Shown here: piece after piece, positions 1 through 9,207 of the stretch
How positions within the stretch are numbered: position 1 is the first letter of the stretch
Layout of the letters: every line of letters starts with the position of its first letter
Assembly (NCBI RefSeq): GCF_003063335.1
Contig: NZ_NERX01000008.1
Span: 62,001 to 126,000 of the forward strand
Direction of reading: 5' to 3'
Origin: Limnohabitans sp. MMS-10A-192
GTDB taxonomy: Bacteria; Pseudomonadota; Gammaproteobacteria; Burkholderiales; Burkholderiaceae_C
DNA: 64,000 bases
The notes under the pieces: model-generated
What the model was told of the DNA's origin: nothing
What the model saw: only the letters and a program-made list of their open reading frames with translations
Databases searched by the model: none
Program-made: the position numbers and the translations under genes

Positions 1-798
1 CAAGAGCCCCTGAGGCACAACGTCCACATCGGCCGCTTCAAAACGCCCAGCCTGATCATTGACGACCGCCAATTCACCGACACCCTGTTTGAAGTGGTCG
101 AGCAGGCGATGAAATTCATCGTCTCGCACATCAGTGTGGCATTTGAGTTTGACGGCAGCATCCAGCGCAAAGAGCGTTTTGCCTACCCGCTGCCCGCCCT
201 GCGCGAAGCGTTGCTCAACGCCGTGGTGCACCGCAGCTACACCGACCCCAGCGACATCCAAATCAAAATCTTTGACGACCAGATCACCATCTTCAGCCCA
301 GGTACCTTTTATGGTGGCCTGACCGTGGCCGAAGTGCAGGCCGACAGCTACCGCTCCAGCCTGCGTAACAAACTGGTGGCCGAAGGCTTCTACCTCGTCA
401 ACGCCATCGAAAAATACGGCAGCGGCTTCATCCGCATCCGCAAAGCCCTGCAGGACTACCCGGAAGTCCAGTTCGACATCGCCGAAAAGTTTGGCGGCGT
501 CATGGCCACGTTTTCACTCAAGGGGGAGCCACCCCAAGACACCCTGGTTGAGGGCGTAAATGTCGGAGTAAATGTCGCAGTAAATGTCGGAGTAAATGTC
601 GGAGTAAATGTCGGAGTAAACCCCTTACTTCAGTACATCAAAGACACACCAGGGCAACGTGCCGGTGAGATGTCCATCGCATTTTCTGTGACACGCAGAA
701 CCATCGAACGCTGGCTCAAACAACTCAAAGACCAAGGTCACATCGAATTCCGTGGCGCCCCCAAAACCGGCGGCTACCACCCCAAACAACACAACTGA
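1..798 (+). CDS. ATP-binding AlbA_2/RecG-like regulator, 3' part
   Basis: The reading frame is open from the first base, so the N-terminus lies outside the window. The visible part has the ATPase-like segment of the AlbA_2 / RecG-related putative transcriptional regulators: LREALLNAVVHRSY near the start, then the glycine motif YGSGFIRIR. This is followed by a valine-asparagine-glycine linker of about 22 residues made by a 12-bp tandem repeat, and a C-terminal winged-helix-like segment (SVTRRTIERWLKQL). Such proteins are usually annotated as ATP-binding proteins or transcriptional regulators. Their targets are mostly unknown, and none is visible here. The gene is followed by palindromic repeats rather than a coupled gene. 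The family call is good; the function is not established. Confidence 0.8.
   Translation, partial: QEPLRHNVHIGRFKTPSLIIDDRQFTDTLFEVVEQAMKFIVSHISVAFEFDGSIQRKERFAYPLPALREALLNAVVHRSYTDPSDIQIKIFDDQITIFSPGTFYGGLTVAEVQADSYRSSLRNKLVAEGFYLVNAIEKYGSGFIRIRKALQDYPEVQFDIAEKFGGVMATFSLKGEPPQDTLVEGVNVGVNVAVNVGVNVGVNVGVNPLLQYIKDTPGQRAGEMSIAFSVTRRTIERWLKQLKDQGHIEFRGAPKTGGYHPKQHN
556..621 (+). repeat. In-frame 12-bp tandem repeat
   Basis: Five and a half copies of the unit gtaaatgtcgga (one copy has gca instead of gga at its end) lie inside the preceding gene and encode alternating VNVG residues. Because 12 is a multiple of three, copy-number change would alter linker length without breaking the frame. Confidence 0.95.
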
Positions 799-831
799 CC
801 CCTTCCCTCGTCATCGCCCCCGACCCGTAGC

Positions 832-984
832 TGTCATTGCGAGCGAAGCGCGGCAATCCAGTCCCAGCAGTCCCATCGTCATAGCCCCCTGACCCGTCAT
901 TGCGAGGAGCGAAGCGACGCGGCAATCCAGTCTTCATGTCATCCCGACTCCAAATGTCATCCCGGACTTGATCCGGGATCCATC
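832..984. repeat. REP-like palindromes, two families
   Basis: Two copies of a 31-37 bp palindromic element (gtcattgcgag...caatccagtc; the complete copy is 896-932) are followed at 956-983 by a second palindrome, gtcatcccggacttgatccg continuing to ggatccat. The array fills the gap between the first gene and wzz, ending only 18 bp before the wzz start codon. The same two families recur throughout the window. Confidence 0.9.
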
Positions 985-1001
985 CCCCCTCCGTCCCCAA
1001 C

Positions 1002-2171
1002 ATGACCACCACCCCCGAACAACCAGACCAACCAGAAGACGAAATCAGTCTCCTGGACCTGCTCCAAGTCATCGTCGACAACCTGCGCCTGCTCGTCCTG
1101 GGCCCCTTGGCCGTCGGCATCCTGGCCCTGGGCATCAGCTTCCTCATCCCCCCCACCTACACCGCCAAAACCCAATTTTTGCCACCCCAGCAGCAGCAAA
1201 GCGCTGCTGCCAGCATGTTGGCCAGCCTGGGTGGTTTGGGTGGCCTGGCTGGTGCTGTAGGGGGCCTTAAAAACCCTGCAGACCAGTTCATCGCTTTCAT
1301 GAAGAGCAACGCTGTGCTGGATGCCCTGATCGAGCGCTACAAGCTCGAAGAGCGTTACAAGGCCGACTACAAAATGGACGCTCGCAAAACTTTGACAAAG
1401 AGAACGAACATAACATCAGGCAAAGACGGCTTGATCGCTTTGGAATTCGATGACAAAGATCCTCAGTTTGCAGCCAGCGTAGCCAATGCCTATGTTGAAG
1501 AATTGCGCAAAGTTCTTGGGCGTATGGCTGTGACAGAAGCCCAGCAACGACGACTGTTCTTTGAAAAGCAACTCACACAAGCCAAAGACAAACTCACCGC
1601 TGCAGAGCAAGCCCTCAAAGCCACCGGCATATCGGACAGTGTCCTCAAAAGCAACCCTGTCAGCGCTGTGGCTGGCATTGCTGCACTGAAAGCACAAGTC
1701 ACTGTACAAGAGGTCAAAGTCGGCGCCATGCGCGGCTACCTGGCCGAGACCGCGCCAGACTTCAAACAAGCGATGACCGAGTTGGCCAACCTGCGCGCTC
1801 AATTGACCAAGCAAGACAAAGACGACACAAGTACAGCCACTGCAGGACAGGGCGACTACATCAGCAAATACCGCGAGTTCAAATACAACGAAACATTGTT
1901 TGAACTCTTTGCCAAACAATATGAACTGGCCAAGGTCGATGAAGCCCGTGAAGGCGCTGTCATTCAAGTCCTCGACGTGGCCCAAGCACCCGAGCGCAAA
2001 GCCAAACCCAAAAAAGCGTTGATGGCCATCATTGCCACCCTGGCCACAGGCTTTGCGCTGTTGCTGTTTGTGTTCATCAGGCAAGCCCTGAAAAGAGCAA
2101 GCAGCGACAGCGAAACCGAGAGAAAACTGTCAGCACTCAAAGCCAGTTGGCGCCAGGCCCTCGGCAAATAA
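1002..2171 (+). CDS. wzz: Wzz/chain-length determinant protein
   Basis: This is a polysaccharide co-polymerase expected to sit in the inner membrane and set chain length in Wzx/Wzy synthesis. The 389 residues show the family layout. There is a first membrane helix at about 29-50 followed by [10 protein letters not shown], a long charged periplasmic coiled-coil region, and a second helix at about 341-361 preceded by the proline-containing stretch [13 protein letters not shown]. No cytoplasmic tyrosine-kinase domain is attached, which fits an O-antigen-type Wzz rather than a full Wzc. It heads the polysaccharide locus, 50 bp before galU. The ATG at 1002 has no clear ribosome binding site and follows a palindromic repeat closely, so start and promoter are uncertain. 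Confidence 0.88.
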   Translation: MTTTPEQPDQPEDEISLLDLLQVIVDNLRLLVLGPLAVGILALGISFLIPPTYTAKTQFLPPQQQQSAAASMLASLGGLGGLAGAVGGLKNPADQFIAFMKSNAVLDALIERYKLEERYKADYKMDARKTLTKRTNITSGKDGLIALEFDDKDPQFAASVANAYVEELRKVLGRMAVTEAQQRRLFFEKQLTQAKDKLTAAEQALKATGISDSVLKSNPVSAVAGIAALKAQVTVQEVKVGAMRGYLAETAPDFKQAMTELANLRAQLTKQDKDDTSTATAGQGDYISKYREFKYNETLFELFAKQYELAKVDEAREGAVIQVLDVAQAPERKAKPKKALMAIIATLATGFALLLFVFIRQALKRASSDSETERKLSALKASWRQALGK

Positions 2172-2221
2172 GACAGCTCCATCGCTTGGTCGAAGGCTTC
2201 AGCCTCGACAAAAAAATAACC

Positions 2222-3127
2222 ATGAAACCCATCCGCAAAGCCGTCTTCCCGGTTGCCGGTCTTGGCACGCGCTTTTTGCCCGCCACCAAAGCCAGCCCCA
2301 AGGAAATGCTGGCCGTGGTTGACAAACCGCTCATCCAATACGCGGTTGAAGAAGCCGTGGCCGCAGGCATGACCGACCTCATCTTTGTGACCGGTCGCCA
2401 CAAGCGGGCCATTGAAGACCACTTTGACGCATCGCCCGAGCTGGAAGCCGAGCTCGAGGCCAAAGGCAAACTGCAACTGCTGGACGTGGTGCAAAACATC
2501 TTGCCCAGCAACGTCAATTGCATCTTTGTGCGCCAACCGGTGGCCCTTGGCTTGGGCCATGCAGTGCTCTGCGCGCGACCTGCCGTGGGCGACGAGCCCT
2601 TTGCCGTGCTGCTGGCCGACGACCTGATGGTTGGCCCCACCCCCATCACCCAACAACTGGTCCGCACCTATTGGGAAACCGGTTGCAGCGTGCTGGCCGT
2701 GCAAGACGTGCCGCGCGAACAAACGCGCCAATACGGCATCGTGGCAGGCCCCGTCATCAATGACCGGCTGAGCCAAGTGACCGAAATGGTCGAAAAACCC
2801 AACCCCGAGCAAGCACCATCGACCCTGGCCGTGGCTGGCCGCTACGTGCTGACGCCCGGCGTGTTTGACCTGCTGGCCAAGGGCCAGCGTGGCGTGGGCG
2901 GCGAGATCCAGCTGACCGACGCCATCGAACAACTGACCCACACCGAAAAAGTCTTTGCCCACCGCTACGAAGGCCGCCGCTACGACTGCGGCAGCAAACT
3001 GGGCCTGCTGCAAGCCAGCGTGGACCTGGCCGAACACCACAGCGAAGTCGGCCAGGCCTTCGCCGCTTGGCTCAAAAAGCGTCAACCCCTGCGAGCCCAA
3101 GACATGGGCCGCGCCCTGACCGCCTGA
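2222..3127 (+). CDS. galU: UTP-glucose-1-phosphate uridylyltransferase
   Basis: The enzyme makes UDP-glucose from glucose-1-phosphate and UTP, a precursor for surface polysaccharides. The 301 residues begin with the nucleotidyltransferase signature ([19 protein letters not shown] at about 11-29) and keep the downstream EMVEKP segment that contacts the sugar phosphate, then [10 protein letters not shown], typical of bacterial GalU. The open frame extends 25 codons further upstream, but ATG 2222 places the conserved start ([13 protein letters not shown]) at the expected position, so I use it. It lies between wzz and the initiating transferase, consistent with a biosynthetic role in this locus. 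Confidence 0.95.
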   Translation: MKPIRKAVFPVAGLGTRFLPATKASPKEMLAVVDKPLIQYAVEEAVAAGMTDLIFVTGRHKRAIEDHFDASPELEAELEAKGKLQLLDVVQNILPSNVNCIFVRQPVALGLGHAVLCARPAVGDEPFAVLLADDLMVGPTPITQQLVRTYWETGCSVLAVQDVPREQTRQYGIVAGPVINDRLSQVTEMVEKPNPEQAPSTLAVAGRYVLTPGVFDLLAKGQRGVGGEIQLTDAIEQLTHTEKVFAHRYEGRRYDCGSKLGLLQASVDLAEHHSEVGQAFAAWLKKRQPLRAQDMGRALTA

Positions 3128-3162
3128 AATCGGCCAGCACACAGCGCTCCTGGGCGCTCTAT

Positions 3163-3178
3163 CCCGGTCATGACCGGG
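3163..3178. repeat. Perfect 16-bp palindrome over the wbaP start
   Basis: cccggtcatgaccggg is a perfect inverted repeat centred on the ATG at 3170. It resembles the core of the second palindromic repeat family in the window. It may be a repeat remnant, or a weak stop signal after galU. Confidence 0.7.
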
Positions 3179-4585
3179 ACACAACTTTCCTACACCGTGA
3201 ACAAACTCCACACCGCCCTCTGCGCCATTGGCCTGCTGCTGGCTGACATGCTTGCATGGGTTTTGTCATACCGCTTTGCGGCCCAAGACCTGCTGCCCAT
3301 TGGGCATCTGGTTTTGCTGGCGGGCCTGTGGGCCATGTGGTTCATGGTTGTTCGACGCCATTACTTTCGTCGCCAACCGTTTTGGTCCGAACTCCTCAGC
3401 CTGTTCAAAGGGACTGGTGTCTTCATGGCCTTGGGCTACATCGGTGCCGACTTGGGCGGTGTCCACCAAACCCCGTTGGCCTATGGCGCCTGGGGTGTGG
3501 CCTTGGCCATGCTCTTGCCCTTGGGCAGGGTGCTGATGCGCCAAACACTGCAAGCTGCAAACGTCTGGGAGCGGCAAGCGGTCATTTTTGGTGCTGGCGA
3601 AAACGCCCAGCAAGCGGCCCTGGCCCTGCGCAGTGAACCCAGCCTGGGCTATGCCTTGCAATGTTTTGTGCAGCCTGACTGTGCCCCGCGCACAGCAGAC
3701 CCCGTGGCCGTGACCGGTGCCCCCTGCAAGCCCTGGCCGCAATCTGCAGAAGACTTTGCATGGCTGCGCCAACATCACTGCATTGTGGCCTTGGAGGCCG
3801 AGCAAAGCGAACTGCGCGACCAGTTGATCCGCCAACTCTCGCATCACCAAGTGCGCCGTGTGTCGGTCATCCCGGCCATGCGGGGCGTGCCCTTGTTTGG
3901 GCTGCAGACCACACAGTTCTTCAGCCACGAAGTGCTGATGATCCATGTGCGCAACAACTTGATGAACCCCTTGCACCGATGGACCAAGCGGATATTCGAC
4001 GTGACAGGGGCGCTGTGTTTGATCGGCATCTTGTCACCACTGATGCTCTGGGTGGCCTACAAAATTTGGCGCAGCGATGGCACACCCGTCATCTTCTCGC
4101 AGCCCCGAGTCGGCAAAGACTTGAAAACCTTCAAGTTTTACAAATTCCGCAGCATGGTCAAAAACGCCGAAGACATGCTTAAACAGTGGGAAGCCACCAA
4201 CAGCCGTGAATGGCAAGAGTACACAGCCAACAACTTCAAGCTGGCCAATGACCCGCGACTGATCAGCATTGGTGCTTTTATTCGGCGCACCAGCATTGAT
4301 GAATTGCCACAGTTGTTCAACGTCCTCAGAGGCGAAATGAGTCTGGTGGGGCCACGCCCCTTGTTGCCAAGAGAGCAAACTGATTACGGCGATGACTTGT
4401 CTTTGTATGCACAAACACCGCCAGGCTTGACAGGGCTGTGGCAAATCAGCGGACGCAGTCAAACCACTTTTGAGGACCGTGTGATCTTTGATACGTGGTA
4501 CGTCAAAAACTGGTCCATATGGACAGACATCACCATTCTTTTCAAGACTTGGTCTGTTGTATTCAAGCGCCGTGGTGCGTACTAG
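3170..4585 (+). CDS. wbaP: Undecaprenyl-phosphate sugar phosphotransferase (WbaP-like)
   Basis: Predicted initiating enzyme: it moves a sugar-1-phosphate from a UDP-sugar to undecaprenyl phosphate in the inner membrane. The 471 residues show an N-terminal block of four to five hydrophobic helices (to about residue 130), a central Rossmann-like domain (VIFGAGENAQQAALAL), then one helix and the C-terminal catalytic bacterial sugar transferase domain (FYKFRSMVKNAEDML; DELPQLFNVLRGEMSLVGPRP). This is the full WbaP architecture, not the short WcaJ core. The sugar could be galactose or glucose; adjacent galU favours a UDP-hexose. ATG 3170 lies inside a palindrome and has no good Shine-Dalgarno sequence; GTG 3197 in the same frame is an alternative start. 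Confidence 0.88.
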   Translation: MTGTQLSYTVNKLHTALCAIGLLLADMLAWVLSYRFAAQDLLPIGHLVLLAGLWAMWFMVVRRHYFRRQPFWSELLSLFKGTGVFMALGYIGADLGGVHQTPLAYGAWGVALAMLLPLGRVLMRQTLQAANVWERQAVIFGAGENAQQAALALRSEPSLGYALQCFVQPDCAPRTADPVAVTGAPCKPWPQSAEDFAWLRQHHCIVALEAEQSELRDQLIRQLSHHQVRRVSVIPAMRGVPLFGLQTTQFFSHEVLMIHVRNNLMNPLHRWTKRIFDVTGALCLIGILSPLMLWVAYKIWRSDGTPVIFSQPRVGKDLKTFKFYKFRSMVKNAEDMLKQWEATNSREWQEYTANNFKLANDPRLISIGAFIRRTSIDELPQLFNVLRGEMSLVGPRPLLPREQTDYGDDLSLYAQTPPGLTGLWQISGRSQTTFEDRVIFDTWYVKNWSIWTDITILFKTWSVVFKRRGAY

Positions 4586-4594
4586 AGAGAGAAA

Positions 4595-6040
4595 ATGACA
4601 AGCGCAGTTCAGCCCGTTATCTTGTGCGGTGGTTCGGGCACACGCCTGTGGCCCATGTCGCGTGCAGGCTTTCCCAAACAGTTTTTGTGCCTGACAGGCA
4701 CTGACAGTCTTTTTCAGCAAGCCGTTGCACGGTTAGGCAAACTAGGGGCAGCCCCCTACATTGTCTGCAACGAAGAGCATCGCTTCTTGGCGCAAGAGCA
4801 ATTGCGCGAAATGGGTGTGACACAGGCCACCTATTTGCTGGAGCCACTGGCCCGCAACACGGCACCTGCCATGACATTGGCAGCCTTGGCTGCTGTGCAG
4901 TCTGGTACAGACCCTGTTCTGGTGGTGACCCCGGCTGACCAAACGGTGACCAACACAGAGGCTTTTGGTCAAGCACTGCAAATAGCCATTGACGACGCTT
5001 CACAAGGCCACATCGTCATCTTGGGCGTCACGCCAGACAAACCTGAAACCGGCTACGGTTACATCCAATCTGCAAGACATAGCGAGGAGCGAAGCGAGCA
5101 AACAATCCAGTCCCAAAAGGTACTGAAGTTTGTTGAAAAGCCCAACCTTGAAACCGCCCAAAAGTACCTCTCAGAAGGCAACTACTTCTGGAATGCCGGC
5201 ATGTTTGTCGTCAAGGCATCGGTCTGGCTGGCGGCGCTGAACAACTTCAGGCCCGACATTGCCCAAGCCTGCCAAGCTGCATGGACTGCCAAAAAACAAG
5301 ACGGACAATTCGTCCGGCCAGACAAAGACCTGTTTGCCCAGGTGCCTAGCGAATCGGTGGACTACGCCGTGATGGAAAAGTGCCCCGGCAGCAGCCAAAG
5401 CATTCACATGGTGCCGCTTGACGCAGGCTGGAACGACCTGGGCGCATGGGACGCGGTCTGGAATGTCTTGCCCAAAGACGACCAAGGCAACGCACACACG
5501 GGCGATGTGCTTTGCACCGACAGCCGCAACACACTGGTCCATGCCAGCAGCCGCTTGGTGGCATTGGTGGGCGTGAGCAATTTGGTGGTGGTGGAAACAC
5601 CAGATGCCATATTGGTGGTCGACAAATCGCTCAGCCAAGACGTCAAGCACATCGTCAACACGCTGACAGCTCAAAAACGCGAAGAGCACACCCTGCACCG
5701 CAAAGTACACCGCCCCTGGGGCTGGTACGACAGCATCGACGAAGGCGGCAGATTCAAGGTCAAGCGCATCCAGGTCAAGCCCAAAGCCAGCCTGAGCCTG
5801 CAAAAGCACCACCACCGGGCCGAACACTGGATCGTGGTGACCGGCACCGCAGAAATCACCAACGGCGACAAGGTCCTGACACTGACTGAAAACCAATCCA
5901 CCTACATCCCACTGGGCGAGGTGCACCGGTTGGCCAACCCGGGCTCCATTCCGCTCGAAATCATCGAAGTGCAGTCAGGCAGTTACTTGGGTGAAGACGA
6001 CATCGTTCGCTTTGAAGACGTCTACGGGCGCAGCAAATAA
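4595..6040 (+). CDS. manC: Mannose-1-P guanylyltransferase / mannose-6-P isomerase
   Basis: Bifunctional type II enzyme supplying GDP-mannose. The N-terminal domain has the pyrophosphorylase signature (GGSGTRLWPMSRAGFPKQFL, about 12-31) and FVEKPN. The C-terminal cupin isomerase domain carries VHRPWGWYDSIDEGGRFKVK and HHHRAEHWIVVTGTAEI. The total of 481 residues is normal for the family. GDP-mannose made here would feed gmd (13.6 kb) and rmd (14.6 kb). An unusual feature is that residues 160-174 (RHSEERSEQTIQS region) are encoded by an in-frame copy of the REP-like palindrome found between genes elsewhere. It sits where the family has a variable loop before FVEKP. The start is preceded by a purine-rich agagagaaa. 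Confidence 0.95.
   Translation: MTSAVQPVILCGGSGTRLWPMSRAGFPKQFLCLTGTDSLFQQAVARLGKLGAAPYIVCNEEHRFLAQEQLREMGVTQATYLLEPLARNTAPAMTLAALAAVQSGTDPVLVVTPADQTVTNTEAFGQALQIAIDDASQGHIVILGVTPDKPETGYGYIQSARHSEERSEQTIQSQKVLKFVEKPNLETAQKYLSEGNYFWNAGMFVVKASVWLAALNNFRPDIAQACQAAWTAKKQDGQFVRPDKDLFAQVPSESVDYAVMEKCPGSSQSIHMVPLDAGWNDLGAWDAVWNVLPKDDQGNAHTGDVLCTDSRNTLVHASSRLVALVGVSNLVVVETPDAILVVDKSLSQDVKHIVNTLTAQKREEHTLHRKVHRPWGWYDSIDEGGRFKVKRIQVKPKASLSLQKHHHRAEHWIVVTGTAEITNGDKVLTLTENQSTYIPLGEVHRLANPGSIPLEIIEVQSGSYLGEDDIVRFEDVYGRSK
5076..5112 (+). repeat. REP-like element inside manC
   Basis: A 37-bp stretch matches the intergenic palindrome at 896-932 at 30 of 37 positions without gaps, including the core gcgaggagcgaagcga and the end caatccagtc. 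The mismatches cluster in the middle of the right arm. It is read through as part of the enzyme. Confidence 0.9.
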
Positions 6041-6059
6041 ATAAAAAGGTAATCACAGC

Positions 6060-7190
6060 ATGAAAATTCTGGTCACAGGCGGCGCGGGCTTTATTGGCTC
6101 ATGGTTGGTTGAATCACTCATCCAGGCCGGGCACACCATCACCGTGGTGGACAACCTCAGCCCGCAAATTCACGGCGCATTGCCACAGCCCGATGTGTCA
6201 TGGCTCAATACCGACAAAGTCGAATTTATTCGCGCAGATGTGCGAGACCAAAAGGTCATGGACGATGTGCTGGGCCGTGTAGAAGCCGTCGTGCACCTGG
6301 CCGCTGAAACTGGTACGGGTCAGTCCATGTACCAGATCGCGCATTACTACGACGTCAACCAGCAAGCGACAGCGGCCATGTTCGAGGCTATTGGCACCAA
6401 ACATCGTCACATTCAGCGCGTCATCCTGGCATCCAGCCGTTCGATTTATGGTGAAGGTGCTTACAAGCTGAACGACCAAATCGTGGTGGCAGCCCCGCGT
6501 GATGCCAACAGGCTCAAGTCAGGACAGTTTGAACCCGTTGGCCCCAATGGCGAAGCGCTGCAACTGGTGGCAACACCGGAAGATGTCAGCCCCAGCCCGG
6601 CATCGGTCTATGCGGCCACCAAATTGGCCAATGAGAGTTTGGGCAAAATTTTTGCGGAAGCCTATGGCACCACAGTCGTGGCATTGCGTTTCCAGAACGT
6701 TTATGGCGAGCGTCAGTCATTGCGCAACCCTTACACCGGCATTTTGTCGATCTTCTCCAACCGCATGCGGCAAAACTTGCCCATCAACATTTTTGAAGAT
6801 GGCGAGGAGAGCCGAGACTTTGTCCATGTCAGCGACATCGTCGCGGCTATTGGCTTGGCATTGGACAAGCCGTTGAACGGTTTTCACGCCATCAATGTGG
6901 GATCGGGCGTGGCCACATCGGTCATGAAGGTGGCCGAGACGCTGCGTGACCTGTTGGGCAGCCAATCCAAGTTGGCTGTGTCGGGTGACTTCCGTGCAGG
7001 GGACATTCGTCACTGCTATGCAGACTTGGCACGGGCGGCAGAAGTGCTCGGTTTTACGCCATCTTTGACCGTGGAGCAGGGCCTCGCACGTTTTTGTGAA
7101 TGGGTGATGACGCAGCCTGTGCTGGAAGATCGTTCAGAAAAAGCGATGCATGAGTTGGCAAGTTTGGGTCTAGGCCGCACGCAAAGCTGA
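6060..7190 (+). CDS. NAD-dependent sugar epimerase/dehydratase
   Basis: Extended short-chain dehydrogenase of 376 residues acting on a nucleotide sugar. It has the Rossmann motif GGAGFIG at residues 7-13 and the acidic end of beta-2 (VVDN). A serine-rich strand (LASSRSIYGEG) is followed by the catalytic YAATK and the substrate-side FQNVYGERQSLRNPYTG. The overall pattern resembles dTDP-L-rhamnose 4-epimerases such as WbiB, which make dTDP-6-deoxy-talose, but the substrate cannot be fixed from sequence reading alone. No rmlBD genes are visible in the window, so either dTDP-rhamnose is made elsewhere or the substrate is different. It lies 19 bp after manC and 5 bp before the acyltransferase, so it is probably co-transcribed. 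Confidence 0.82.
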   Translation: MKILVTGGAGFIGSWLVESLIQAGHTITVVDNLSPQIHGALPQPDVSWLNTDKVEFIRADVRDQKVMDDVLGRVEAVVHLAAETGTGQSMYQIAHYYDVNQQATAAMFEAIGTKHRHIQRVILASSRSIYGEGAYKLNDQIVVAAPRDANRLKSGQFEPVGPNGEALQLVATPEDVSPSPASVYAATKLANESLGKIFAEAYGTTVVALRFQNVYGERQSLRNPYTGILSIFSNRMRQNLPINIFEDGEESRDFVHVSDIVAAIGLALDKPLNGFHAINVGSGVATSVMKVAETLRDLLGSQSKLAVSGDFRAGDIRHCYADLARAAEVLGFTPSLTVEQGLARFCEWVMTQPVLEDRSEKAMHELASLGLGRTQS

Positions 7191-7195
7191 AAGCA

Positions 7196-7801
7196 ATGAT
7201 TCGCTCTTTCCTGTTTCGTGCTTTGAACAAAAGCATCATGATCTGGCACCGGGTAAAGACCCGTTGTTGGTACGCCTTGTTCTTCGATTCGATCGGCAGG
7301 AAAACGACCTTGCTCAATCCACTTTTCATTGCCAATCCTGATCGGATAAGCATTGGCAGCAAAGTGCTGATCCGAGACCATGCTCGACTTGAAGTTGTTG
7401 GCAATGGCAGCATACGGATCGGACATAGCTCTTCGTTCGAACAGAACGTAAGCATTTCAAGTTGTGGTGAGTTGATTATTGGCGACAATGTCACTGTCTC
7501 ATTTTGTTCAATGATCACTGACATCGATCATGACTACCAAGAGATCGGTGTTCATATCCTTCGCCAGCCTCATCTGATTCAACCAACCAGAATCGGTGAC
7601 AACTGTTTCATCGCTGCGGGTGCAAAGATCCAAGCAGGTACGGTACTTGGCAAGCAATGCATCGTCGGCTCTAACGCTGTGGTGCGCGGTACATATCCTG
7701 ACTATTGCGTGCTGGTGGGCGTGCCAGCGAAAGTCATCAAACGTTACAACGTAGAAACTTTGCGCTGGGAAAAAACGCAACCGGACGGGTCTTTTCTGTG
7801 A
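7196..7801 (+). CDS. Hexapeptide-repeat acyltransferase
   Basis: A 201-residue left-handed beta-helix protein with repeated [I/V]G-x4 units (ISIGSKVLIRDHARLEV, IGDNVTVSFCSMITDIDHD, IGDNCFIAAGAKIQAG) and the late motif GVPAKVIKRYN. This is the WcaF/maltose-O-acetyltransferase type, expected to add acetyl groups to a polysaccharide sugar. It has a basic, hydrophobic N-terminal segment. Its stop codon overlaps the GTG start of the flippase gene, indicating coupling. The acyl acceptor is unknown. Confidence 0.85.
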   Translation: MIRSFLFRALNKSIMIWHRVKTRCWYALFFDSIGRKTTLLNPLFIANPDRISIGSKVLIRDHARLEVVGNGSIRIGHSSSFEQNVSISSCGELIIGDNVTVSFCSMITDIDHDYQEIGVHILRQPHLIQPTRIGDNCFIAAGAKIQAGTVLGKQCIVGSNAVVRGTYPDYCVLVGVPAKVIKRYNVETLRWEKTQPDGSFL

Positions 7802-9192
7802 GTCTTCGGCGTCGTTGGCTTGGTAATTCGCTGGTCAACATGACCGGTGGGCTGGCCACAGCGGGTGTGAACGTGCTTTTGCCTGCCGTGGTCGTTCATC
7901 ACCTCACTGCGGAATCTTTTTCCGTCTGGAACCTCGCGCTGCAAATGGCGGTTTATGTGAATTTGCTGAGCATGGGGCTGCAAACGGCCACAGCGCGCGC
8001 AGTGGCGCATGCCGCTGAAGCAGGGCCAAGCGGCCAAACTCGGCTACCCGTCATCGTGCATGCAGCGCGATCCATAGCACAAGGGGCGTCGGGCGTTGCC
8101 GTCCTGATGGTGGCGCTGCTTGTGGCGTTCTATCCGCTAATGTTTCCGAGTGTGTCGCCGGGCATGGTGTCAGACTTCCGGTTCACTTTGGCTTTGTTCG
8201 GAGCGGCTGCGGTCACGCAGATCATGGCCCAGGTGGACATGGGGGTGTTCCAGGGCTTGCATCGCAACAGCGTGTTTGTGGGGACGCAAATGCTGGTCAG
8301 ACTTTTGACCGTGTTTGCCGTTTGGCTGGCAGTGCAATTGCAGCAACCCATGGTGATCTTGGCGGCTGTGATGGCAGCGGCTACAGCCTTGTTGTGGCCT
8401 GCCATGCGCACGGTCTTTGTTCGTGGCTTGCCATGGGCTTCTGAGGTGGCCACTGCCGTGTTGGATCGGGCATGCCGCCGCGATCTGTTGCACTACTGTG
8501 GCTCTTTATCGGTCTGGTCTGTATGCATGTTGCTGGTCAATTCAGCCGGTATCGTTTTGGTGGGGCGAATGGATTTTGTCATGGCTGGCCCCTACGCCAT
8601 TGCCATGACCGCGGCTACTGTGTTGGTGGGCTTGTTAGGGGCCGTGTTGTCGCCTTTGATGACAACTGCTGCGGCTTTGAATGCCAACCCCGAAACCCGT
8701 TCACAGTTACCGGCCCTGCTGACGCGCTCAACATTGGGTGTAGCGGTCGGGTTGAATCTGCTGGCGTTATTTGTGAACGTCCTACACCCTTGGATTCTGA
8801 GTTTGTGGGTGGGGGAGTCCTTTGTTAGCAGCACAGGTCCTTTATTGGTGGTGCTGGTGATGGCACATTGTTTGCGCAACATCGGTGCGCCATATGCCTT
8901 GATGCTCTTGGCGACAGGACTTCACAAGCGGGCTTTGATCAGCGCAGTATTTGAAGGCGTAGCCAACTTGCTTGCATCCATCGTTATGGGCTTCTATTGG
9001 GGGGCTTTGGGCGTGGCATTTGGATCATTGCTGGGTTCACTGGTCGGCATTGTCGGGATGTTCGCAATGAATGCTCATAGGACACCAGAGCTGACGCCGC
9101 AACCCGTCCGAATTACCTTCTTTGCGTTTGTTGGGCCCATGCTGGTCTTTGCTCCATTGCATTACGTTGCACTCGAACGCGTGCTGAATTGA
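7798..9192 (+). CDS. wzx: Polysaccharide flippase (Wzx-like)
   Basis: A very hydrophobic protein of 464 residues with about twelve membrane helices, matching MATE-superfamily flippases that move lipid-linked oligosaccharide across the inner membrane. I place the start at GTG 7798, whose gtga overlaps the upstream stop codon. The protein then begins MSLRRRWLGNSLVNMTGG, the usual short basic N-terminus before helix 1. A longer frame begins at 7705 but would overlap the acyltransferase by almost 100 bp. Family identity rests on topology and context (between an initiating transferase and a polymerase), since Wzx proteins share little sequence. Confidence 0.8.
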   Translation: MSLRRRWLGNSLVNMTGGLATAGVNVLLPAVVVHHLTAESFSVWNLALQMAVYVNLLSMGLQTATARAVAHAAEAGPSGQTRLPVIVHAARSIAQGASGVAVLMVALLVAFYPLMFPSVSPGMVSDFRFTLALFGAAAVTQIMAQVDMGVFQGLHRNSVFVGTQMLVRLLTVFAVWLAVQLQQPMVILAAVMAAATALLWPAMRTVFVRGLPWASEVATAVLDRACRRDLLHYCGSLSVWSVCMLLVNSAGIVLVGRMDFVMAGPYAIAMTAATVLVGLLGAVLSPLMTTAAALNANPETRSQLPALLTRSTLGVAVGLNLLALFVNVLHPWILSLWVGESFVSSTGPLLVVLVMAHCLRNIGAPYALMLLATGLHKRALISAVFEGVANLLASIVMGFYWGALGVAFGSLLGSLVGIVGMFAMNAHRTPELTPQPVRITFFAFVGPMLVFAPLHYVALERVLN

Positions 9193-9207
9193 TAGATTGA
9201 GAAATAA

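Noticed and set aside
7705..7797. Longer N-terminus for the flippase
   Set aside because: It would overlap the acyltransferase by almost 100 bp and adds charged non-membrane residues. GTG 7798 overlaps the stop codon naturally.
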